A stretch of DNA of 64,000 bases from assembly GCF_022898935.1 (NCBI RefSeq), contig NZ_JALIRP010000009.1, positions 62,001-126,000 on the forward strand, in the 5' to 3' direction. Positions 1 through 7,421 of this stretch are shown piece by piece. The DNA comes from Paenibacillus mangrovi. Lineage in GTDB: Bacteria > Bacillota > Bacilli > Paenibacillales > Paenibacillaceae. The notes beneath the pieces are model-generated. The model was not told the DNA's origin. It did not search any database and saw only the letters and a list, made by a program, of their open reading frames with translations. Both the position numbers and the translations under genes were made by a program. Numbering within the stretch: position 1 is the first letter of the stretch; each line of letters begins with the position of its first letter.

Positions 1-79
1 GCTCGAGAGCCTAAATGCGTAATATCGGACAATAAAACCATAATTTCGTCCCTTCATTCGTTGTATGATAACATTTACA

Positions 80-94
80 ATGAAAGCGTTACCA
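80..94 (+). promoter_or_regulatory. cre box (CcpA site) of the first sugar ABC operon
   Basis: The 15 bases ATGAAAGCGTTACCA fit the cre consensus WTGNAANCGNWNNCW at every fixed position. The box lies 26 bases upstream of the binding-protein start and just downstream of a possible -10 region (TATGAT/TAACAT, about 65-73). CcpA bound here would be expected to repress the operon when preferred sugars are present; that is inferred from cre biology. Confidence 0.8.
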
Positions 95-119
95 AATATG
101 ACTTAGAGGGGAATAAAAT

Positions 120-1409
120 ATGAAAAAAGTTTTTTTGTCCGCCATCACGGTCGTCATCGGTTCTGCGATGCTCCTCTCAGGCTGTGGAGATGCAAAGAAT
201 GATGATGCGAAAGTAAGCAACGATTCCAAGGCTTCTAATGGAAAGCAACAAGAATTAAAGCTGATGATTTGGGACAAAGAGGAACAGATCAAAGGCGCGC
301 TTGACTTGTTTAAAGAAAAACATCCAGAAATCAAACTGGATATCAGCTTTACTGATAATAAGCAATATGACAATATCCTGAATACCAAGCTGGCATCGGG
401 ATCAGGGCCCGACGTTTTCGAAGTAGGCGCTCAGATTCGCAATCTGGCGGCGGCTAACTTCACGTTGGATTTGAGCGACGAACCTTTCATTTCCAAATAT
501 CAAGAATCCGGCCTTTCCAGTTTTTCTTACAAGGGTAAGTACTACGGGGTTCCATGGATGTCTTGGGTCGAAGGTATATTCTATAATAAAACCGCTTTCG
601 AAAAAGCAGGTATTACTCAAGTGCCAACGACTTGGGATGAGTTCCTGCAAGATCACGCTAAGCTGAAACAAAGCGGCATTAAACCACAAACGATGGGTGC
701 CAAATCGTGGGAACCAATGATGAAACAATCCCTTGATCTGGTCAACGCAGGTTTCTTCTCTGCCCCGGCTAATAAAGACTGGAATGCAAAATTTAGTGAC
801 AAAGAAGCGAACATGAGTGGCACCTTTGATAAGTATTTGGAAAAATGGTCGGAAATCGTGAAACAAGGCTACTTAACTCCAGATATGCTTGGTATGGATC
901 CAGATCAAGCTTTAGATGAATTCGCTACGGGTAAAGCGGCAATGTGGGAATCAGGTAATTGGTCCGTTAATACGATCAAGCAAAAAAATCCGGATCTCGA
1001 TTTCGGCTTCTTCCCGATCCCGGCTATTGAAGGTAAGCCTTGGTTGATGGGTGGACCTGGAGCGGCATGGGCGATCAACAAAAACTCTAAGGCGATTGAC
1101 GCGGCAAAGACATTCCTTGAGTTCTGGTCTACTCCAGAAGCACAGCTTGCAGCTCAAAAAACATACGGTGGGGGGATTTTCCTCAAAGATGTAACCGCGC
1201 CGCTTGATCCTGCGATGGATGGAGCTAAAGAGGCTTTGGCTGAGGGAAGAATTTTCGCTCCATGGAACGAGTGGTTCGGCGCTCAGGCCATCATCTTAGA
1301 ATATGGAAAAGGGATGCAGAACTATCTAGCGGGCGGGGGCTCATTGTCTGACGTGCTAAAAAATGCGGATAAAAAACGTAATGAAATGTTCGAAACAGCT
1401 CCTAAGTAA
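120..1409 (+). CDS. sugar ABC transporter substrate-binding lipoprotein
   Basis: This 429-residue protein begins with a lipoprotein signal: positive MKK, a hydrophobic stretch, then lipobox LLSGC with the lipidated Cys at residue 22. The rest has the layout of family 1 extracellular solute-binding proteins (MalE/MsmE type), with LKLMIWD at the start of the mature domain and a central GPDVFEVG segment. It should capture an oligosaccharide outside the membrane and pass it to the two permeases behind it (1474-2352, 2352-3203). A GAGGGG ribosome site precedes the ATG. There is no ATPase gene in the operon, so a shared MsmX-type ATPase probably drives it. The sugar cannot be read from sequence. 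Confidence 0.93.
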   Translation: MKKVFLSAITVVIGSAMLLSGCGDAKNDDAKVSNDSKASNGKQQELKLMIWDKEEQIKGALDLFKEKHPEIKLDISFTDNKQYDNILNTKLASGSGPDVFEVGAQIRNLAAANFTLDLSDEPFISKYQESGLSSFSYKGKYYGVPWMSWVEGIFYNKTAFEKAGITQVPTTWDEFLQDHAKLKQSGIKPQTMGAKSWEPMMKQSLDLVNAGFFSAPANKDWNAKFSDKEANMSGTFDKYLEKWSEIVKQGYLTPDMLGMDPDQALDEFATGKAAMWESGNWSVNTIKQKNPDLDFGFFPIPAIEGKPWLMGGPGAAWAINKNSKAIDAAKTFLEFWSTPEAQLAAQKTYGGGIFLKDVTAPLDPAMDGAKEALAEGRIFAPWNEWFGAQAIILEYGKGMQNYLAGGGSLSDVLKNADKKRNEMFETAPK

Positions 1410-1423
1410 GGAATATAAAAAAG

Positions 1424-1453
1424 AAAAGGCGATGGATACTATCCATTGCCTTT
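1424..1453 (+). terminator. hairpin between binding-protein and permease genes
   Basis: AAGGCGATGGATA and TATCCATTGCCTT form a 13-bp stem (one G-U pair) with a one-base loop, so the real apex is slightly open. It is followed by only a weak T run. It sits 14 bases after the binding-protein stop. Such a hairpin can act as a partial terminator or 3' mRNA protector, giving more binding protein than permease. Confidence 0.7.
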
Positions 1454-1473
1454 GTAATTAGGTGGTGAGTATT

Positions 1474-2352
1474 TTGAAGAAACTAACATTACGGCAAGTG
1501 AAACAGGAGCTGAAATATGAGGCGTTTCTTATCCCAGCATTAGTTGGACTTGCGCTGTTTTTTATATGGCCTATAGCTTCTAGTATTTATTACAGCTTAA
1601 CGGATTGGAATGGTCTGAATCCAGAGTCTCATTTTGTCGGTCTAAAAAACTATATCAAGTTGTTCCAAGATTCAGATTTGATGGATTCTGTCAAACATAC
1701 ACTTCTTTATGCGATATTGATGACATTAATTCAAAATATTTTTGCTGTTCCTTTGGCAGTTGCCCTAGACGCTAATTTACGCACAAAGAATGTATTGAGA
1801 TTGATTTTTTTCGCTCCAGCTGTACTGAGTCCTTTAGTTGTCGGGTTTCTGTGGTCTTATCTTATGTCTCCGAACACGGGGCTGTTTTGGTCCTTAGGAT
1901 TACACATCAACTTCTTGGGCAATCCGCAGATCGTCATGTATTCTCTTATTTTCGTTTCCGTATGGCAGTATACCGGCTGGGCGGCTGTCATTTATTTGGC
2001 TAATTTGCAAGGGATATCGCAGGATTATTATGAAGCTGCGAAAATTGACGGGGCAGGCAGATGGAAGCAGTTTCTCCATGTTACCCTCCCGTTACTGGCA
2101 CCCTCCATTACGATTAATGTTATAAACTCTATGGTAGGAAGCCTGAAAATATTCGATATCGTTATGGCAATGACGCAGGGTGGGCCTGGTTCATCCTCCG
2201 AGACTATAACAACAATTTTAATCAAGCGATCCTTTACAGAATATCGATATGGCTACGGCTCGGCAATTGCGGTTATGTTCTTGGCGATAACTGCTGTAAT
2301 CTCTCTGGTTCTGCTCAAGTATCTTCATCACAGAGAGGAGAAGGTGGTATAG
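1474..2352 (+). CDS. sugar ABC transporter permease (UgpA/MalF type)
   Basis: This is an integral membrane permease of about 292 residues with six predicted membrane spans and the cytoplasmic EAA loop (YYEAAKIDGAGRWKQFLHVTLP) near residue 190, where the ATPase docks. I place the start at TTG 1474, because AGGTGGTGA at 1460-1468 is properly spaced from it. An in-frame GTG at 1462 lies inside that ribosome site. The stop overlaps the GTG start of the next permease, so the two are translationally coupled and probably form a heterodimer. Confidence 0.92.
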   Translation: MKKLTLRQVKQELKYEAFLIPALVGLALFFIWPIASSIYYSLTDWNGLNPESHFVGLKNYIKLFQDSDLMDSVKHTLLYAILMTLIQNIFAVPLAVALDANLRTKNVLRLIFFAPAVLSPLVVGFLWSYLMSPNTGLFWSLGLHINFLGNPQIVMYSLIFVSVWQYTGWAAVIYLANLQGISQDYYEAAKIDGAGRWKQFLHVTLPLLAPSITINVINSMVGSLKIFDIVMAMTQGGPGSSSETITTILIKRSFTEYRYGYGSAIAVMFLAITAVISLVLLKYLHHREEKVV

Positions 2353-3203
2353 TGACTTCAGTGATTAAGAAAAAAGATAAATCCTTTTCTTTGTTCAATT
2401 TCGTACTTGAACTATTGATGATTGTGTTAGCTGTCTTCGTAGCTTTACCGATTTACTACTTGTTTGTGACCACATTTAAAACTCCGCAGGAAGCTTTGGA
2501 ACACCCGCTTCGCTTGCCTACGCATTTTGGTTTCCAACAATTTGTGGATGCTTGGAACGCGATGGACTATTTGAATGTGCTAAAAAATAATCTAATTATC
2601 ACAATTAGCTCTGTGTTTTTGGTTGTAATGGTCAGTGCAATGGCGTCCTTTCCTTTAGCACGTAGGCGTCATAAATTGAACAAGACCTTATTCTTTCTTA
2701 TTCTATCGGGAATTATGATTCCATATCAGATTGCCATCATTCCATTATTTCGATTAATGAAGACTTTACATTTGATTGATAGCCAATTCGGGGTCATCAT
2801 CATCTATACGTTCGTATTTATGCCGCTGGCGACTTTCATTTTCCACGGTTTCATTCGAACGATTCCAACTGAGATTGAAGAAGCCGCTCGTATAGATGGA
2901 TGCGGGGTTGGGCAAACCTTTTGGAAAATCACTTTTCCACTACTTCGGCCGGCTACAGCAACGGTTGTAATATTAATATCGCTTAACACGTGGAATGACT
3001 TTGTATTTCCTCTACTTTTTTTGCAGTCTCGGGATAAGGGTACTATTTTATTGGAAGTCTACCGTAATGTCGGCCAATTCTCAACAGACTGGACGCATAT
3101 GTTCCCGATGCTCGTACTGGGAATATTGCCTATATTTATTTTTTATTTAGTAATGCAGAAACAAATTATCAAAGGCATTGCCAGCGGTTCCATCAAAGGA
3201 TAA
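2352..3203 (+). CDS. sugar ABC transporter permease (UgpE/MalG type)
   Basis: This 283-residue membrane protein is the second permease subunit. It carries the EAA loop (EEAARIDGCGVGQTFWKITFP) around residue 177 and the typical MalG-family tail (QKQIIKGIASGSIKG). Translation starts at GTG 2352, which shares a base with the previous stop codon. It completes the transporter begun by the genes at 120 and 1474, and an intrinsic terminator follows directly. No glycosidase or sugar kinase is attached, so the substrate is unknown. Confidence 0.92.
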   Translation: MTSVIKKKDKSFSLFNFVLELLMIVLAVFVALPIYYLFVTTFKTPQEALEHPLRLPTHFGFQQFVDAWNAMDYLNVLKNNLIITISSVFLVVMVSAMASFPLARRRHKLNKTLFFLILSGIMIPYQIAIIPLFRLMKTLHLIDSQFGVIIIYTFVFMPLATFIFHGFIRTIPTEIEEAARIDGCGVGQTFWKITFPLLRPATATVVILISLNTWNDFVFPLLFLQSRDKGTILLEVYRNVGQFSTDWTHMFPMLVLGILPIFIFYLVMQKQIIKGIASGSIKG

Positions 3204-3212
3204 TGAATCCAA

Positions 3213-3242
3213 TGCCCGATTCATTCGTGAACGGGCTTTTTT
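3213..3242 (+). terminator. terminator of the first sugar ABC operon
   Basis: GCCCG and CGGGC flank a 13-base loop and are followed directly by six T residues. It begins 10 bases after the permease stop. Confidence 0.7.
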
Positions 3243-3316
3243 ATGCAACCAGTAATGCCCCAAAATCCACAGCATATCCAAGTGAGATATCTCTGCAATT
3301 CAAAGGAGGAAAACCC

Positions 3317-3472
3317 ATGACTATCATCGACAAACTAGCAACCTCACTGGGCCGCAAAGACGAAGGTCCTAATCAGGAACTGGCTAAAGATATTGCCAAC
3401 CGAGATGATCGGGGAGCTGTGCAGGAACTTGTTGACAACTTGTATCAGCTGAGAATGCCATATCCATCGTGA
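3317..3472 (+). pseudogene. small ORF, likely N-terminal stub of a HEAT-repeat-like gene
   Basis: This reads as a 51-residue protein (MTIIDKLATSLGRKDE...) with an excellent ribosome site, AAAGGAGG, seven bases before ATG 3317. The same frame opens at 3203 but has no ribosome site there. The sequence resembles, from memory, the start of a roughly 230-residue HEAT-repeat-like family found in Bacillales. Here the resemblance stops after ...VQELVDNL and a short unrelated tail follows. The next small ORF overlaps the stop and resembles the end of the same family. The pair is therefore probably one gene with its middle deleted. A real short protein cannot be excluded. Confidence 0.5.
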
Positions 3473-3585
3473 ACGATAACAACAAAGCACTTTTCATAGA
3501 GACACTTTTCTCACGGCTAGGTGATATTGAGAAAGACACTAAACGTAAGCGAGTGGAGAAACTAATAAAGAAATTGAGTAAATAG
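3469..3585 (+). pseudogene. small ORF, likely C-terminal stub of the same broken gene
   Basis: A GTG at 3469 overlaps the previous stop (GTGA) and opens 38 codons rich in Lys and Arg, ending in ...RVEKLIKKLSK. The charged amphipathic helix resembles the last helix of a HEAT-type repeat protein. Together with the stub at 3317 it looks like the 5' and 3' ends of one gene joined by an internal deletion of several hundred bases. This rests on remembered family resemblance, not on an alignment. Confidence 0.4.
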
Positions 3586-3628
3586 AGTTGTCTCTTAAAG
3601 CGGGTTTACCGCTTCTGAGACAGCCCCG

Positions 3629-3673
3629 AAATGCCCCCTTAGAACGGATGAATTCTAAGGGGGCATTTTTTTT
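3629..3673 (+). terminator. strong intrinsic terminator
   Basis: AATGCCCCCTTAGAA pairs with TTCTAAGGGGGCATT around an 8-base loop and is followed by eight T residues. A second hairpin (TGTCTC...GAGACA with an inner AAGCGG/CCGCTT stem) lies just upstream at 3589-3622. Confidence 0.85.
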
Positions 3674-3758
3674 GTGGAATTATTTTTATGAAGCTTAATG
3701 CCAGAACCTCTCTGTCATGCTCTAATGATATGAGAGGGAAGGGAGATAACGATGCGAC

Positions 3759-3863
3759 ATGGATATACATAAGCTTGTGAAGAAAGCACAGAAGGGCAAC
3801 GACAAGGCATTTCTTGAAAAATCGACAATTATGGCAACCTTATCCGCATGGAACGCAAATTAA
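3759..3863 (+). pseudogene. remnant of an ECF RNA polymerase sigma factor
   Basis: The first 20 codons (MDIHKLVKKAQKGNDKAFLE) match the start of SigV-like ECF sigma factors, where region 2 would follow. Here the frame ends after 34 codons. Another frame over the last part reads IDNYGNLIRMERKLK and then stops, which looks like the end of a second gene. So the sigma gene lost nearly everything after region 2.1. The rest of 3674-4190 holds only a hairpin at 3910-3944 and low-GC sequence upstream of the chloride transporter; I see no other gene there. Confidence 0.55.
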
Positions 3864-3909
3864 AATAATAGAGATAACAGATCACAGTAGATATGAATAG
3901 GTAAGATAC

Positions 3910-3944
3910 AATAGTCCCTTTCTCGTCAGAGAATAGGGACTATT
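3910..3944 (+). terminator. hairpin, possible weak terminator
   Basis: AATAGTCCC and GGGACTATT pair around a 17-base interior containing a further TCTC/GAGA pairing. It lies behind the sigma-factor remnant and may be that gene's leftover terminator. Confidence 0.45.
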
Positions 3945-4190
3945 TGTCGGTTACAGGATTGCATACGACGCTTCCCTTCCGCAGGCCTCTGTTAGCTGAA
4001 GGCTTGCCAGCCCTTCAGGTATACTAGCTATTTGAATGTCTATACTAGAGCTATTGGTACCCGGGTCATTATCATGTTAAAATAAAAAGATAACTATTTT
4101 TAAACCGTGCGTAAAGAGAGTAATTGCTATTTTTTTGGACAATGGTGGGCTAGAGCTTGGCTCTAGAGGAAGGAGAGGAAATACAAAAGG

Positions 4191-5423
4191 ATGAAATTAT
4201 TTGGTATGGGTTATGTAGTTCTATATAGCATCATTCTAGGGGGAGCTGCAGGCCTTTTAACTTGGGCGTTTTTAGCGGCTACTTCTTTGACGACTCACTT
4301 TATATGGGGTTTTCTACCGAGTGTAGTTCATGTTCAATATTGGACCATCATCGTGTGTTTGGTCGGGGGCATTTTGGTAGGATTGTGCCAGAAGTACTTT
4401 GGTAATTACCCGCGCAACATGGAAGCTGTCATGGCAGAATTCAAGGCGACCAAAAGAATTGATTATAGTTTAACATTTCAAAGCGCGCTCGCTGCACTTA
4501 TAGTTCTTTCTTTTGGAGCCAGTCTCGGTCCCGAGGCGGCCTTGGTTGGCATTGTAGGCGGTCTTTCCACATGGGTAGGAGACGCTCTTAAATCCAGAAT
4601 TAAGAAAAAAGAAGTCGTCAATGAATATGGAAATATCATCATAGAGTACAGTGTGGAGACGACCATTGGCATGATTTTTAGAGCACCGCTATTTGGAGTG
4701 TCGACATTCTTTGAAGACCGGAAAGATCCAAAAGTGATTAAGACGGTCAAGTCCATTGTGTATGCCATAACGACGGTTGCAGGCTTTGGCGTTTTTTGGA
4801 TTTTTTCCAAAATCGATAACAGACAATTTATTCTAGCTGATTTTGGTCCGGCAACTTTCGGTAAAAATGAAATTCTGGCCATCATCCCACTAATACTCAT
4901 TGGAGTATTGCTTGCAAAATTGTATGAACTATCTGGCCATATTTTCCACAAGTTATTCAAACCACTTGAAAATTATAAAGTCACAAAAGCCGTTATTGGC
5001 GGATTAGGACTCGGAATAGTAGGGACAGTGCTTCCTCTTACGATGTTTTCAGGAGAGCATGAACTAAGCGATTTAGCAGCGGATTGGACAGAGATGTCCG
5101 TTTATTTATTAGTCATATTAGCTGTTGTAAAGTTATTCCTTACAGAATTTTGTTTATCCTCAGGCTGGCGTGGAGGGCATATTTTTCCTATTATTTTCGC
5201 AGGGGTAAGCTTAGGATATGGAATTGCGGCAGTATTTCCAGTAGATCCCGTAACGTCCATTACGATTGTCACGACTGCACTTACGAGTGCGATCCTTAAA
5301 CAGCCAATAGTCGTTATACTGCTTCTAATGCTGTTATTCCCAATCAAGCTGATCATCCCCATGATCATAGCGGCATATCTGCCAATATATATGCTGAAGC
5401 TGAAAAAGCTGAAATGGAGATAA
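4191..5423 (+). CDS. ClC-family chloride channel/transporter protein
   Basis: This 410-residue polytopic membrane protein has the ClC selectivity-filter signatures: GASLGPEAALVG near residue 107 (the GxxGPE motif) and GGHIFP near residue 327 (the GxFxP-type motif). It shows about ten to twelve hydrophobic segments and a short charged C-terminus without CBS domains. Members move chloride, some in exchange for protons. The Glu in GPE is the position that gates or couples transport in exchangers. Start ATG 4191 follows GGAAGGAGAGG. It stands alone between terminators, with lower GC than the ROK operon region. Confidence 0.88.
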   Translation: MKLFGMGYVVLYSIILGGAAGLLTWAFLAATSLTTHFIWGFLPSVVHVQYWTIIVCLVGGILVGLCQKYFGNYPRNMEAVMAEFKATKRIDYSLTFQSALAALIVLSFGASLGPEAALVGIVGGLSTWVGDALKSRIKKKEVVNEYGNIIIEYSVETTIGMIFRAPLFGVSTFFEDRKDPKVIKTVKSIVYAITTVAGFGVFWIFSKIDNRQFILADFGPATFGKNEILAIIPLILIGVLLAKLYELSGHIFHKLFKPLENYKVTKAVIGGLGLGIVGTVLPLTMFSGEHELSDLAADWTEMSVYLLVILAVVKLFLTEFCLSSGWRGGHIFPIIFAGVSLGYGIAAVFPVDPVTSITIVTTALTSAILKQPIVVILLLMLLFPIKLIIPMIIAAYLPIYMLKLKKLKWR

Positions 5424-5440
5424 ATTGAGTCTTTAAAGTA

Positions 5441-5471
5441 GGACCAGAGCCGATGCTCTGGTCTTTTTTTT
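5441..5471 (+). terminator. terminator behind the ClC gene, shared with the convergent SDR gene
   Basis: GACCAGAGC and GCTCTGGTC form a 9-bp stem with a 4-base loop, followed by eight T residues. The SDR gene on the other strand ends 10 bases further on. Confidence 0.85.
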
Positions 5472-5480
5472 CATTCATCA

Positions 5481-6281
5481 TTACTGTTTCGAAGCCCCCC
5501 AAGATTGAAGCCTTTTGATACTGCCAGCGAATAAACCCAGCCTGATCCGGCGCGGAATCCACCTGCTTATTCCTCTGAACAGTACACGATTATGCCAGCC
5601 TGGAATGATGATTGATCTCTTCCCAAGCGCACGCAGGGCTGACTGGACCACGGGGACCGGGCTCATCGTACCGATATCGCTGATGCCGGCGACCTCCTGG
5701 AATCCGCTTTTGGTAGCTCCCGGACATACGGTCAGCACATCGATTCCCGAATTCTTCAGCTCATAAGCCAGACCTTCTCCAATAAAGAAATTGTATGCTT
5801 TAGTAGCGGCGTAATGAGTCCAGTATGGAGCCGGGCTAAAAGCGACGACAGAAGCAGTGAATATGATGCCGCCCTGACCTCGCCGTGCCATCTCCTTGCC
5901 GAACGTATGGGAGAGAAGAAGCGGTGCCCTGCAGTTCACGTGGAGCATATCCAGCTCTGTCTGAATGTCGTTGCTTAGCAACGTTCCGGTAACGCTGAAA
6001 CCAGCGCAGTTTACCAGAAGGCCGATGTTCAAACCATCGGTGACCCGGCGGATGTCCTGAATAAAATCCGGTTGGCTTAGATCCGCAGGGGCGATCTTTA
6101 CCTGGACGCCATGCAGTTCTGCCAGGGTATCCGCCAACTCCTGTAATTTATCCTTCCGCCGAGCGGAGAGCACCAGATTCATTCCGCACTGAGCAAGCTG
6201 GCTCGCAAATTCAGCGCCGATCCCGGAGGAAGCTCCCGTAACCAATGCCCAACTACCGTATAATTCCAATAGGCGATGCAT
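5481..6281 (-). CDS. SDR family NAD(P)-dependent oxidoreductase
   Basis: The 266-residue protein opens with a Rossmann fold: TGASSGIG near residue 16, NCAGFS near residue 90, then a Ser and YAATK forming the catalytic Ser-Tyr-Lys set around residues 140-158. I start at ATG 6281, which has GGAG seven bases upstream; the open frame continues 12 codons further without a ribosome site and would run over the operator. It belongs to the DltE/YqjQ-like short-chain dehydrogenases that reduce lipid or small carbonyl substrates. It lies directly downstream of the TetR gene and shares its operator sequence. Confidence 0.88.
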   Translation of the reverse strand: MHRLLELYGSWALVTGASSGIGAEFASQLAQCGMNLVLSARRKDKLQELADTLAELHGVQVKIAPADLSQPDFIQDIRRVTDGLNIGLLVNCAGFSVTGTLLSNDIQTELDMLHVNCRAPLLLSHTFGKEMARRGQGGIIFTASVVAFSPAPYWTHYAATKAYNFFIGEGLAYELKNSGIDVLTVCPGATKSGFQEVAGISDIGTMSPVPVVQSALRALGKRSIIIPGWHNRVLFRGISRWIPRRIRLGLFAGSIKRLQSWGASKQ

Positions 6282-6305
6282 AACGTTCACTCCGATCATT
6301 TTAAA

Positions 6306-6321
6306 CTGAGTACTCACTCAA
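6306..6321 (-). promoter_or_regulatory. TetR-type operator upstream of the SDR gene
   Basis: On the minus strand this reads TTGAGTGAGTACTCAG, matching 14 of 16 bases of the operator in front of the TetR gene (7045-7060). It lies 25 bases before the SDR start, so the same repressor probably controls both genes. Confidence 0.75.
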
Positions 6322-6385
6322 AAATAACCGACAAAAAAAGCTGCCGTAGTCCGTATGTAACGTATAAACTACGATCAGCCGGGTG

Positions 6386-6997
6386 CTAACCTTGCTGCGA
6401 TTGTCCGTATAGGCCGTGAAGAAGAAGCTGCACAAGCTCGCGGACATAGGTTTCCTCATCGTACGAAAAGGCGCTTTTGCCAAAACGGTAGTGAAGCATA
6501 AAGTAGAGAAGGATGGAGGAGGTCATCATCGACATAGCGACTTCGAGTGTGGCTTCAGCCGGCTGTTCCGGTCCCATACCCTGCTTCAGCATGCGGGTGC
6601 CCGCAGATCCAATGCTGCCGACGAGATGGGAAACTTCTTGAGATACCGCTTCATCTTGAATCATTTCAGGTGACCAGATTAGCATCAGGTAATCGATATG
6701 GTCTTTAAGGAACTGCAGGTATTCTAAACCATATTGAACCAGCGCATCCTCGAGTGTCTTCCCGGATAAGTATCCTTCACCCCTTTGGGCATGTAGAGCA
6801 AAAGAAAAATTTTTGACGATATGAAGCAGCAGCTTTCTTTTGTCACCATAGTGGTAAAAAATAAGTCCTTCCGCCACACCGCATTCGTTTGCGATTTCCT
6901 TCGTTGAAGTCGCATGAAATCCTTTCTGCGAGAATAGCTTCAGTGCTGCGGCGAGAATACGTTCTTTCTTGGAGTCTGTGCTCTTTGACTTGGCCAA
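6386..6997 (-). CDS. TetR/AcrR family transcriptional regulator
   Basis: About 203 residues. The N-terminal HTH (ILAAALKLFSQKGFHATSTKEIANECGVAEGLIFYHYG, written here only as its extent, roughly residues 12-50) is typical of TetR repressors; the remainder is the helical ligand-binding domain. I prefer TTG 6997, which has AAAGGGACG upstream at good spacing; ATG 7024 is an alternative. The open frame runs to 7351 but that part crosses the promoter and is not coding. It sits between its own operator and the SDR gene. Confidence 0.88.
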   Translation of the reverse strand: MAKSKSTDSKKERILAAALKLFSQKGFHATSTKEIANECGVAEGLIFYHYGDKRKLLLHIVKNFSFALHAQRGEGYLSGKTLEDALVQYGLEYLQFLKDHIDYLMLIWSPEMIQDEAVSQEVSHLVGSIGSAGTRMLKQGMGPEQPAEATLEVAMSMMTSSILLYFMLHYRFGKSAFSYDEETYVRELVQLLLHGLYGQSQQG

Positions 6998-7044
6998 TGG
7001 TAATGCGTCCCTTTCTGTGTCCATGAACAGATTGAATATTATTT

Positions 7045-7060
7045 TTGAGTGATTACTCAA
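7045..7060 (-). promoter_or_regulatory. operator of the tetR gene
   Basis: TTGAGT-GATT-ACTCAA is a perfect inverted repeat immediately downstream of the -10 box of the tetR promoter. A bound repressor would block initiation, which indicates autoregulation. Confidence 0.8.
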
Positions 7061-7089
7061 ATTATAATAATGGGGAAATTTTCTGTCAA
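7061..7089 (-). promoter_or_regulatory. consensus sigma-A promoter of tetR
   Basis: Read on the minus strand, TTGACA and TATAAT are separated by exactly 17 bases, both perfect consensus boxes. The palindromic operator starts right after the -10 box. From here to 7341 I see no gene. Confidence 0.85.
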
Positions 7090-7341
7090 TCAGATAACAT
7101 CTTCGTAACGATCCCGTTCGTAAACCTGAAGAGGTTATAGGCATAAAGTTCGATATCAGCAATTCGATCCCATTGATGTAACAATATTGCTTATGGCGAA
7201 GCAGCCAATGAATAATGATGATGCAATCAGTGGAAAAACCGTACAGCTGTGGGAAGTTGAACCAGGAGGAAGACACCGGAAACCGATAAGCAAGATTCAA
7301 AGGGTTATTTAGGAAAAATTTCCTATTTTGCGATTTGCTAA

Positions 7342-7370
7342 TTGACAACATGAAAACGCATTCATATACT
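7342..7370 (+). promoter_or_regulatory. sigma-A promoter of the ROK-regulated operon
   Basis: TTGACA (7342-7347) and TATACT (7365-7370) are separated by 17 bases. The predicted transcription start near 7377 lies just before the palindrome at 7385-7401 and 45 bases before the ROK start codon. Confidence 0.85.
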
Positions 7371-7384
7371 TATCCTAAAATTTG

Positions 7385-7401
7385 TTAGTTATTTTAACTA
7401 A
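7385..7401 (+). promoter_or_regulatory. ROK/XylR-type operator
   Basis: TTAGTTA-TTT-TAACTAA is a perfect 7-bp inverted repeat. It resembles the TTAGTTT...AAACTAA half-sites known for XylR. It lies between the promoter and the ROK gene, suggesting autoregulation and control of the genes that follow. Confidence 0.75.
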
Positions 7402-7421
7402 GTAAGGTGGTGAAGCAGATC

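Noticed and set aside
7025..7351. N-terminal extension of the TetR reading frame by over 100 codons
   Set aside because: It crosses a perfect promoter and operator, lacks a ribosome site and does not resemble protein sequence.
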